This document shows, piece by piece, positions 1 through 6,218 of a stretch of DNA of 6,218 nucleotides. The number at the start of each line of letters is the position of its first letter. The first letter of the stretch is position 1. The notes below the pieces were generated by a model, which ran no database searches, was not told the DNA's origin, and saw nothing but the letters and a program-made list of their open reading frames with translations. Origin of the DNA: Actinomycetes bacterium (GTDB lineage: Bacteria; Actinomycetota; Actinomycetes; Mycobacteriales; Micromonosporaceae). Location: assembly GCA_021793335.1 (NCBI GenBank), contig JAJYSW010000200.1, positions 1 through 6,218 of the forward strand, written 5' to 3'. The position numbers were made by a program, and so were the translations under genes.

Positions 1-600
1 GGCCGCCTATTGCCCGGCCTCGGAAGGCATTCTGGAATCGGCTGATCAGTGCCAGGAGTTCGACTGGCCTTCGCATCTGAGTTCCGATTCATCACACGCA
101 TACGTGATCACAACCTCCGGGAGTACTGGCTCGCCGAAACAGACGGTCGTGACACGTGATGGCCTCAACACGGTGTTCACCGGATTGTATGCGCGTCTTC
201 GCGACCATTTGCCGATCGGGGCGACTTGGTCTCAATTCCATCCGCTCACTTTCGGGTATTCCGTCTGCGAGATCATTGGGTGCCTGCTATTCCGTGGCAC
301 CCTCCAGCTGATACAGCGTGAGAGCCCGCTGACGCTCGATGCTTTGGCGTCCGCCGTCGAGAATGAGACTGGCCAGTACGTTTCATGTCTGACCCCCTCT
401 GAGCTGAATATTCTTGTATCCGACGATCAACGCCCGCTGCCGTCCCATGTGATCCTGAGCGGAGAATCAGCGCATCGAGCTCCGCTGGCCAAAGTGTTCT
501 CAAGAGACCGTGTGCCGGTCGTGGTGAATACTTACGCGGCTACAGAGACCTCGGGGCAGGTCACGGTCGACATTGTCTCGGCGGAACGGGTCGAGGCCAT
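1..600. other. Lower-GC segment covering the substrate-binding half of the A domain
   Basis: A manual count gives 351 G+C in 600 bases (58.5%), with 28 of 60 in 361-420. The next counted block, 781-1020, has 171 of 240 (71%). In-frame codons that are rare in high-GC actinomycetes (cta, ctt, ttg, ata, gta) cluster here. The segment ends between motifs A5 and A7, and the frame stays intact across the change. Confidence 0.7.
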
Positions 601-1522
601 CGAACTGGGATACGTCGGGCATCCCCTGCCGGGCGTCGATATTCGCCTCTGCAGCCCGGACGGAGAATCGATCCCCAGATCCGATCTGCGAACCGAGGGT
701 GAGATCCAAGTGAGTGGGCCCGGTATCGCGGCCGGTTATATGAATGTGGCACAGGACAGGGAGCGGTTCGTTACCGAAGGGCGGCACCGCTCGTTCCACA
801 CCGGCGACAGCGGACGATGGTCCGACGACGGCGGCTTGATCGTCACCGGCCGGTCCGACCGCAGGGTGAAGCTCTCAGGGAGCTGGATCGCGCTCGATGC
901 GATCGAACGCGCGCTCACCCGAGCGGGGCTCGCGACCGAGGCCGCCGTGGCCGTCGAGGAATTCACCATCGACGAAGGCGCCACACACGTGCGCCTGCTC
1001 ATCGCCGCCGTACCGGCGGCGGGCGACAGCCGTGCCACGGCCGCCGCGATTCGTAAGCGGGCCTTGGAAATGATCGAGAGACCGACCATGGTCCGGACGG
1101 TCGTCCTGGAACGGATGCCCCGCACCGGGCACGGCAAGATCGACCTCACCGCCATCGCGGCGACGGCCGCCGCCCCCACTGGTCCCCGGCCGCGAGGAGT
1201 AGTCGAGCGGGTCTGGTCGGAACTGCTGGGCGATGGCGTCGACCCGGACGCCAACCTCTTCGAGCACGGCGTCGACTCGCTCGGAGTCGTGGCGGCGGCC
1301 CAGTGGCTGTCGCAGGCCACCGGTCGCACGGTCTCGCCCACGTTCATCTTCGACCATCCGCGTATCAACCTTCAGGAACAAGCCCTCGCCGAACGGCCGC
1401 CGGTTCGGACGCGAGCCGTGCCGGCTGGAGCCGCGAACGCCCCCGACGCGGCGGCACGGCGACGCGCCCTGCGATCCAGACGATTCACCGAGTCGAAGTC
1501 GAACAGAGGAGCTGATCTATGA
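2..1522 (+). CDS. Adenylation (A) - acyl carrier protein didomain, starter-loading protein; 5' end outside window
   Basis: Activates a carboxylic acid as acyl-AMP and transfers it to the phosphopantetheine arm of its own carrier domain. The frame is open from base 2 (506 codons visible). The GTG at 104 is not the start, because it falls just before core motif A3 (TSGSTGSPK). Motifs, numbering from base 2: A3 38-46; A4 FGYSVCE 84-90; A5 NTYAATETS 176-184; A6 GEIQVSGPGIAAGYMN 233-248; A7 FHTGDSGRW 265-273; A8 GRSDRRVKLSG 283-293; A10 TGHGKID 375-381 with catalytic Lys379. The carrier domain is about 399-464, with Ser426 in GVDSLG. A basic Pro/Ala/Arg-rich tail follows (465-506). Roughly the first 130-150 residues (A1-A2) are missing at the window edge. 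A4 has Gly where amino-acid A domains have Asp (Asp235 in PheA), which argues against an ordinary alpha-amino acid. The stop overlaps the PKS start (ATGA). No condensation domain is visible, so a loading role is inferred. Domain assignment is firm; the substrate is unknown. Confidence 0.93.
   Translation, partial: AAYCPASEGILESADQCQEFDWPSHLSSDSSHAYVITTSGSTGSPKQTVVTRDGLNTVFTGLYARLRDHLPIGATWSQFHPLTFGYSVCEIIGCLLFRGTLQLIQRESPLTLDALASAVENETGQYVSCLTPSELNILVSDDQRPLPSHVILSGESAHRAPLAKVFSRDRVPVVVNTYAATETSGQVTVDIVSAERVEAIELGYVGHPLPGVDIRLCSPDGESIPRSDLRTEGEIQVSGPGIAAGYMNVAQDRERFVTEGRHRSFHTGDSGRWSDDGGLIVTGRSDRRVKLSGSWIALDAIERALTRAGLATEAAVAVEEFTIDEGATHVRLLIAAVPAAGDSRATAAAIRKRALEMIERPTMVRTVVLERMPRTGHGKIDLTAIAATAAAPTGPRPRGVVERVWSELLGDGVDPDANLFEHGVDSLGVVAAAQWLSQATGRTVSPTFIFDHPRINLQEQALAERPPVRTRAVPAGAANAPDAAARRRALRSRRFTESKSNRGADL
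1505..1511 (+). promoter_or_regulatory. Ribosome binding site for the PKS gene
   Basis: AGAGGAG lies 7 bases before ATG 1519, inside the last codons of the A-ACP gene. It fixes the PKS start. With the ATGA overlap it implies that ribosomes ending the first gene re-initiate on the second. Confidence 0.8.
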
Positions 1523-4500
1523 GCAACCGCGAGATCGCCGTCATCGGATATTCCTGCCGCGTGCCCGGAGCCTCCGACATCGACGAGTTCTGGGAGCTCA
1601 TCGCCGCCGGCCGCGATGTGGTCACCAGAGCGCACGCCAATGTCGGCGCGACCGCCAAGGACCGCGTGCACGCCTACGGCCTGCTGGAGCGACCGGAGCT
1701 GTTCGATGAGGAGCACTTCGGATACTCCCCCAGGGAGGCCGCCGAGATCGATCCCCAGCAGCGGCTCCTGCTCATGTGCGCCGTTGAGGCACTCGAATCG
1801 GCCGGGGTCCGCCCTTCGACGGTCAAGGGCGACATCGGGGTGTGGGCCTCGACCGGCCTCAGCGGATATCTGCTCGAAACGAGGAGCGGCGCGCGCGACG
1901 GCACCGAGGCCATGGCGACCTTGATGGGAGGCGACCACCATTACGCATCGACGCGGATCGCCTATAAGCTCGGCCTCACTGGACCGGCGGTCTCGGTCGG
2001 TTCCGCCTGCTCGTCGTCACTGCTCGCCGTCCACTCGGCCGCTCAGGCCATCAGAGCCGGGGAATGCGACCTGGCCCTCGCCGGCGGCATGGACATCGAG
2101 CACCCTCAGCCGATGAGCTACCTCCGCCAGGACGGCGGGATCCTCTCGGCTGACGGCGTCTGCCGCCCGTTCGACGAGGAAGCCTCCGGAACGGTGTTCG
2201 GCTCGGGCGGCGGCCTGGTGCTGCTGGCCGACCTCGAACTGGCCGAGCAGGAAGGCTGGCCGATCCAGGCGACGCTCATGGGATCGGCGTCCAATAACGA
2301 CGGATCGGTCAAGGCTTCCTTCACCGCCCCCAAATCGTCCCGGCAGGCCGACGTCATCGCGCAGGCGCTCGCCGCCGCCGACCTCGAACCGGAGGACCTC
2401 GCCTACATCGAGTGCCACGGCACCGGCACGGATCTGGGTGACCGCAGTGAACTGGAGGCGCTGGCCTCCGTGTTCGGGCCGAAGTCCGGGATCACGCTGG
2501 GATCGCTCAAGGCCAACCTCGGACACCTCCGCGTCGCCGCGGGCGTCGCCGGACTCATCAAGGCCTGCGAGATGCTGCGGCACGGCACCATGCCGCCGCT
2601 GGCGAACCTCCGCCGCCCCACCCCGACGGAGACGGCATCGGGCTTCGTTCTCCCGACCGCGCCCGCCCCGATCCCCGCGGCACCGGCGAAGGCCGTCGGC
2701 GTCAGCTCCTTCGGATTCGGCGGGACCAACGTGCACGCCATCGTCGGCGCCGCCCCGCCACTGAGGACTGCAGGCGGTCGCGAACGGCCCGAAGGCCCCG
2801 TAGTGCTGCAGGTCTCCGCTGCCACCCCCGACTCGTGCCTGGCAACCTCAATGCGACTGGCCGACCGGCTCCGCTCGAACCCGGGTCTCGACGTCGGCGA
2901 CATCGCGGGAGCGCTCCAGCGGGGGCGTGAGCCGAAGGCCTACCGTTTGGCGGTCGTGGCCGAGGACACCGACCAGGCCTGCGCGGGACTCGCGGGCGAC
3001 ACCCGCCACGCAGTCGAGGGCTGGGCGGCCTCCCGCGTCACGCCGCTGGTCCTCATCCCAGGGCAAGGCGCTGACCTCGGGCCGGTCACGACGGCGCTCT
3101 GGGACTGGGAACCCGTCTTCACCGAGACCCTGCGCGCACTCTGGAGCGGACTGGAGGGCTCCCGTCCCGGCATCGCGAGCCTCGAAACCGCCCGCGACCA
3201 CCCCGCCCGACTGCCGCTGGGCCAGCGGCATGCCTGGCACACCGCGGTCGTCCTCGCCATGATCGACCAACTGCGGCATCGGGGCATGCCCGAGGCGGTC
3301 TTCGCCGGATACTCCCTCGGTGAGTACGCGGCCGCCGCCGCGGCCGGAGCGATCGATACCGATGCCGTCCTGCCGCTCCTGGTCGACCGCGGCACCGCGC
3401 TCGCGAACGCCCCCGCAGGCCGCATGCTCGCCGTCCAGGCCGGTCCGGAGGAGGCGTCCCGAATCCTGCCGGGGCTCACTCCCGCGGCGATCCTGTCGGA
3501 CCGGCGCACCGTGTTCGCGGTCTCCGCGACGGAAGCCGACACCGTCGCCGCGCGACTCGACGGCCTCGCCGTCGCCCACCGCCCGATCGACGTCGACCTG
3601 CCGTACCACTCCCCGCTCCTGTCCGACGCCGCAGCGGCTTTCGACGAGGTGGCCCGGGCGGCGGCGCCGAACGGCCGCGACAACTGGATCCCGACACTGG
3701 CCGACGAGGGCGACCCGGGCACGTACTGGGAGCGGCATCTCCACCGGCAGGTGGATCTGCGGACGATCGCTCGCGCCGCGGGCGAACTGAACGGGACCGG
3801 GCGTTGCGCGGTCGTCGACCTCAGCCGCGACGGTTTCCTCGGCCGCCTCACCGAGACCGCCGGGCCCGTGCTCACCGCCCGTCCCTGGCAAGCGGACAAC
3901 GATCCGCGAGCCGTCCACCTCCGGGCGTTGGCCGAACTGTGGACCGCCGGACTCGACATCGACCTGAGCACCGCCGCCGCCACCGCCCGCCCCGTGCGCC
4001 TGCCCGCCCGCTCCTGGGACCTGAAGACCCACCTTAAGACCGCGGCCGAGACCGGACGGCCGGCCGAGGTCAAGAAGGGTCACCGGGCCGTCGTGCGGGA
4101 ACCGTCCATCGACCGCTGGGCCTACCACCCGAGCTGGAGAATGCGCCTGCGCAACCCTCAGGTCGAGCGTATGGAGGGCCAGCGGTGGCTGGTGTTCGCC
4201 GGGAACGACAGGTTCAGTGAAGACGTGCTCGAACGACTCCGGGAACTCGGCGTCGACTGCGTTTGCCTGCGGCCCGGCGAAGGGATCGTCCCCGGCGACG
4301 AACACTCGGTGAAAGCGGCCATCGAGCGGATGGACCTGAGTGCCAAGCCCATCCAGCGGGTGCTCCACTTGTGGTGCGCCGGCGACCTCGACGAGGCCGA
4401 GGCGATCGACGACCGGCTCTCGACCCTGGAGAGCGAGCTCGGACTGGGCTTCTACTCCCTCCTGTTCGGATTCCAGGCGATCACGCGGGAGCAGGGCGCG

Positions 4501-5931
4501 GTCCCGCTGCGGCTCGACATCGTCTCCCGCGGCGCGCATCCGGTCGACGGCGTCACCCAGGCGATCCCCGAACGCGCCCTGCTCTCGGGGCCGGCGCTGG
4601 TCATACCCCAGGACTTCCCGTTCACCGCCGCCCGTTCGATCGACATCGCGGGACTCGACCCGGAGCGGGCGCTCGAGGAGACGGTCGCGGAACTCCGTGC
4701 CCCCGACTCGGACCGCACGGTCGCCTTCGCGCCGGGGACGCGATGGGTCCGGTGCTACGAACGGGACACGCTGCCCCGGGTCGACCGCGATCGGATGCCG
4801 TCCCGGCTTCGCGACCGGGGCGTCTACCTGATCACCGGCGGACTCGGCGGCATCGGCATGACCCTGGCCGAATACCTGGTCCGCACCTGCCGGGCCAGGT
4901 TGGTGCTCACCGGTCTGGACCCGGTGCCACCTGCCGGGATCGATCCCGACCAGGTCGAGGAACCGGCCCTGGTCGAACGGCTGCGACGCATCCGCAAACT
5001 CGAAGACCTGGGCGGGGAGGTACTGGCGGTACAGTGCGACGCCGCCGACCGTGAGCAGACCGCCGCGATGTTCGCCGAAATCGACCGCCGTTTCGGAGGC
5101 CTCGACGGCGTCGTCCACGCCGCCGGGGTCTTCGAGACGCAGCGGGCCTTCCGCAGCCTTGAGGACACCGGCCGGGACGACTGCGAGCGGCGGCTGCTCC
5201 CCAAAGTGCAGGGCACGCTCATGCTGGCCGAGTTCCTCCGTGGCCGCCGGCTCGACTTCGTCCTCATGCAGTCCTCGCTCTCGTCGCACCTCGGCGGTCT
5301 GGGCTTCTATGCCTACACCGCCGGCAACGCCTATATGGACGCGTTCGCCGAACGCCACCGCGACGACCGGATTCCCTGGATGACCGTGAACTGGGACGGC
5401 TGGATCTTCCGCGAGAGGGGCGAGGACGCCCCCGCCGAATCGGTCGTCTCGCCCTCCTTCGCCTCACCGGACTTCGGCGTCGTCGCCGAGATCGCCATCC
5501 GGCCCAGCGAAGGGGCCGACATCTACGGGCGCCTGATGGACCTGGCCGAGCCGCACCAGGTGCTGATCTCCACCGCCGACTTCGAGGCCAGGATCGACCA
5601 GTGGGTCCGCGGTTCGGAGGAGCGGACAGACCGGGAGGCCGAACCTGAATCAGAGGCCGCACCACGGGGCGGCGCCGTGTGGACCGATCCGACCTCGGCC
5701 AAGGTCGCCGCCGCCTGGACCGAGGTCCTGGGCGCCGCGGACCTCGAACCGGAGTCGAACTTCTTCGCGCTCGGCGGCGACTCGCTGCTGGGCGTCACCC
5801 TGGCCTACCGGTTGAGCCTCGAATTCGGCACCGTGGTCAGTGCCATCACGCTCTTTGAGCATCCGACGATCGCCGAGATGGCCGCCGTGATCGATGGCGC
5901 CGTCGCGGCGGAGGGAGCCGACCGTGACTGA
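1519..5931 (+). CDS. Type I modular polyketide synthase, one module: KS-AT-KR-ACP
   Basis: Adds one extender unit to an acyl chain and reduces the beta-ketone to a hydroxyl. KS (about 1-415): Cys164 in GSACSSSL, His300 in ECHGTGT, His336 in KANLGHLRV, and FGFGGTNVH near the end. AT (about 508-800): PGQG 514-517, nucleophile Ser599 in GYSLGE, carboxylate-binding Arg624, His697 in LPYHSPL. A post-AT linker ends near LPARSW. KR: a structural half (about 885-1085), then the catalytic half with nucleotide-binding TGGLGGIG 1106-1113, Lys1229, Ser1253, Tyr1266 and Asn1270, so it looks active. ACP (about 1385-1462): Ser1422 in GGDSLL. There is no DH, ER, methyltransferase or thioesterase; 1470 residues suits a KS-AT-KR-ACP module. 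The KS begins about four residues after the start Met, leaving no N-terminal docking helix. The start ATG 1519 is set by the ribosome binding site and the domain edge. The GFGGTN and KxNLGH wording recalls KS domains of hybrid NRPS-PKS lines, in keeping with an upstream A-ACP donor (inference). The product presumably moves to an enzyme outside the window. Confidence 0.97.
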   Translation: MSNREIAVIGYSCRVPGASDIDEFWELIAAGRDVVTRAHANVGATAKDRVHAYGLLERPELFDEEHFGYSPREAAEIDPQQRLLLMCAVEALESAGVRPSTVKGDIGVWASTGLSGYLLETRSGARDGTEAMATLMGGDHHYASTRIAYKLGLTGPAVSVGSACSSSLLAVHSAAQAIRAGECDLALAGGMDIEHPQPMSYLRQDGGILSADGVCRPFDEEASGTVFGSGGGLVLLADLELAEQEGWPIQATLMGSASNNDGSVKASFTAPKSSRQADVIAQALAAADLEPEDLAYIECHGTGTDLGDRSELEALASVFGPKSGITLGSLKANLGHLRVAAGVAGLIKACEMLRHGTMPPLANLRRPTPTETASGFVLPTAPAPIPAAPAKAVGVSSFGFGGTNVHAIVGAAPPLRTAGGRERPEGPVVLQVSAATPDSCLATSMRLADRLRSNPGLDVGDIAGALQRGREPKAYRLAVVAEDTDQACAGLAGDTRHAVEGWAASRVTPLVLIPGQGADLGPVTTALWDWEPVFTETLRALWSGLEGSRPGIASLETARDHPARLPLGQRHAWHTAVVLAMIDQLRHRGMPEAVFAGYSLGEYAAAAAAGAIDTDAVLPLLVDRGTALANAPAGRMLAVQAGPEEASRILPGLTPAAILSDRRTVFAVSATEADTVAARLDGLAVAHRPIDVDLPYHSPLLSDAAAAFDEVARAAAPNGRDNWIPTLADEGDPGTYWERHLHRQVDLRTIARAAGELNGTGRCAVVDLSRDGFLGRLTETAGPVLTARPWQADNDPRAVHLRALAELWTAGLDIDLSTAAATARPVRLPARSWDLKTHLKTAAETGRPAEVKKGHRAVVREPSIDRWAYHPSWRMRLRNPQVERMEGQRWLVFAGNDRFSEDVLERLRELGVDCVCLRPGEGIVPGDEHSVKAAIERMDLSAKPIQRVLHLWCAGDLDEAEAIDDRLSTLESELGLGFYSLLFGFQAITREQGAVPLRLDIVSRGAHPVDGVTQAIPERALLSGPALVIPQDFPFTAARSIDIAGLDPERALEETVAELRAPDSDRTVAFAPGTRWVRCYERDTLPRVDRDRMPSRLRDRGVYLITGGLGGIGMTLAEYLVRTCRARLVLTGLDPVPPAGIDPDQVEEPALVERLRRIRKLEDLGGEVLAVQCDAADREQTAAMFAEIDRRFGGLDGVVHAAGVFETQRAFRSLEDTGRDDCERRLLPKVQGTLMLAEFLRGRRLDFVLMQSSLSSHLGGLGFYAYTAGNAYMDAFAERHRDDRIPWMTVNWDGWIFRERGEDAPAESVVSPSFASPDFGVVAEIAIRPSEGADIYGRLMDLAEPHQVLISTADFEARIDQWVRGSEERTDREAEPESEAAPRGGAVWTDPTSAKVAAAWTEVLGAADLEPESNFFALGGDSLLGVTLAYRLSLEFGTVVSAITLFEHPTIAEMAAVIDGAVAAEGADRD
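5910..5917 (+). promoter_or_regulatory. Ribosome binding site for the PTPS/QueD-like gene
   Basis: GGAGGGAG lies 6 bases before GTG 5924, within the last codons of the PKS gene. It supports this GTG rather than the in-frame GTG at 5984, which lies inside the conserved fold. Confidence 0.8.
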
Positions 5932-6218
5932 ACGATCGTCGGAGCAGGCCCGCCTCCTGCACCCCCCGGCCCGGTTCTCGGTCGTGAAGCTGTTCGACGA
6001 CCTGCCGTGCTCCCACCGGTCGTGGGCGCATGGCGGCAAGTGCGCCTTTCTGCACGGCTACGAGCGGTGCTTCGAGATCGAGTTCGGCTGCGAGCGGCTC
6101 GAGGCCGGCACCGGGTTCGTCGTCGACTTCGGCGAGCTCAAACAGGTGCGCGCGCTGCTGCAGGAGCAGTTCGACCACACCACGCTCGTCGCCGCCGACG
6201 ACCCCGAACTGGAGCTGT
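5924..6218 (+). CDS. 6-pyruvoyl-tetrahydropterin synthase / 6-carboxytetrahydropterin synthase (QueD) family protein; 3' end outside window
   Basis: Family members convert 7,8-dihydroneopterin triphosphate to 6-pyruvoyl-tetrahydropterin (PTPS) or 6-carboxytetrahydropterin (QueD, first dedicated step to queuosine and 7-deazapurine natural products). Visible are 98 residues of a protein normally about 120-150 long. Signatures in order: His31 in PCSHR (first zinc ligand), Cys40 in GGKCAFLHGY (the QueD/PTPS catalytic Cys position), His44 (second zinc ligand), FVVDFGELK 65-73, and FDHTTLVAADDPE 83-95, with His85 matching the catalytic Asp-His region. The third zinc ligand of the usual HGH motif is Tyr46. 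I have a general memory of QueD-like proteins carrying HGY and an FDHT..DDP segment, so this may be a subfamily trait and not a defect. The GTG start overlaps the PKS stop by 8 bases. A cofactor- or precursor-supplying role in the pathway is inferred. The family call is firm; the exact reaction is open. Confidence 0.85.
   Translation, partial: MTERSSEQARLLHPPARFSVVKLFDDLPCSHRSWAHGGKCAFLHGYERCFEIEFGCERLEAGTGFVVDFGELKQVRALLQEQFDHTTLVAADDPELEL

Noticed and set aside
104..106. GTG as the start of the A-ACP gene
   Set aside because: The frame is open to the left edge and this GTG sits just before core motif A3. A working A domain needs the preceding A1-A2 region, so the true start is upstream.
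736..1368. A 210-codon minus-strand frame opposite the A-ACP gene
   Set aside because: Ser/Arg/Ala-rich with no recognisable motif, and fully covered by conserved A and ACP motifs on the + strand.
2940..4073. A 377-codon minus-strand frame opposite the AT region
   Set aside because: Composition-driven shadow of the PKS; no domain signature.
2848..5358. An 836-codon open frame on the minus strand
   Set aside because: It lies opposite the PKS, whose domains and catalytic residues are complete. Its Gly/Arg-rich low-complexity translation shows no motif; long antisense frames are common opposite high-GC genes.
2388..5754. Shared 15-base string gacctcgaaccggag, once in the KS and once in the ACP
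   Set aside because: Both copies encode DLEPE with preferred codons. Their flanks differ, so coincidence of codon use explains it better than a repeat.
1..6218. TTA codons that would imply bldA control
   Set aside because: I saw no in-frame TTA in the three genes on reading through the leucine codons, so there is no sign of this type of control.
5840..6218. Thioesterase or other release domain after the PKS ACP
   Set aside because: The protein ends about 10 residues after the ACP and the next gene is PTPS/QueD-like, so no release enzyme lies in the window.

Overview
The window is a piece of an actinomycete-type secondary-metabolite gene cluster. The DNA is GC-rich (a hand count gives about 71% for 781-1020), codons mostly end in G or C, Shine-Dalgarno sites are strong, and genes on one strand overlap by a few bases. 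All three point to a high-GC actinobacterium; the genus cannot be read from the sequence.

There are three genes, all on the + strand, and no intergenic space. (1) Bases 2-1522 hold the 3' part of an adenylation/carrier-protein gene (A-ACP). Its reading frame is already open at the left edge, so the real start lies upstream. (2) Bases 1519-5931 hold a complete 1470-residue single-module type I polyketide synthase with domain order KS-AT-KR-ACP. It has no DH, ER or thioesterase. (3) Bases 5924-6218 hold the first 98 codons of a 6-pyruvoyl-tetrahydropterin synthase / 6-carboxytetrahydropterin synthase (PTPS/QueD) family protein, cut by the right edge. Gene 1 overlaps gene 2 by 4 bases (ATGA), and gene 2 overlaps gene 3 by 8 bases. 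Each downstream start has a good ribosome binding site inside the preceding gene, so this looks like one translationally coupled operon.

Proposed joint action (inference): the A-ACP protein activates a carboxylic acid and loads it on its own carrier. The PKS module then condenses it with one extender unit and reduces the new beta-ketone to a hydroxyl, leaving a beta-hydroxyacyl chain on the last ACP. With no release domain, the chain must pass to enzymes outside the window. The A domain lacks the Asp that anchors the alpha-amino group of amino acids, so the starter may be an aryl, heteroaryl, keto or hydroxy acid. The most unusual point is the coupled PTPS/QueD-like gene: enzymes of this superfamily make pterins or the 7-deazapurine precursor 6-carboxytetrahydropterin. 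The locus may therefore build a hybrid of a pterin/deazapurine (or a pterin-dependent precursor) and a polyketide. I do not recognise it as a named pathway.

No RNA genes, insertion sequences, CRISPR arrays, promoters or terminators were found. There is a base-composition step inside the A domain (about 58% GC in 1-600, about 71% just after).
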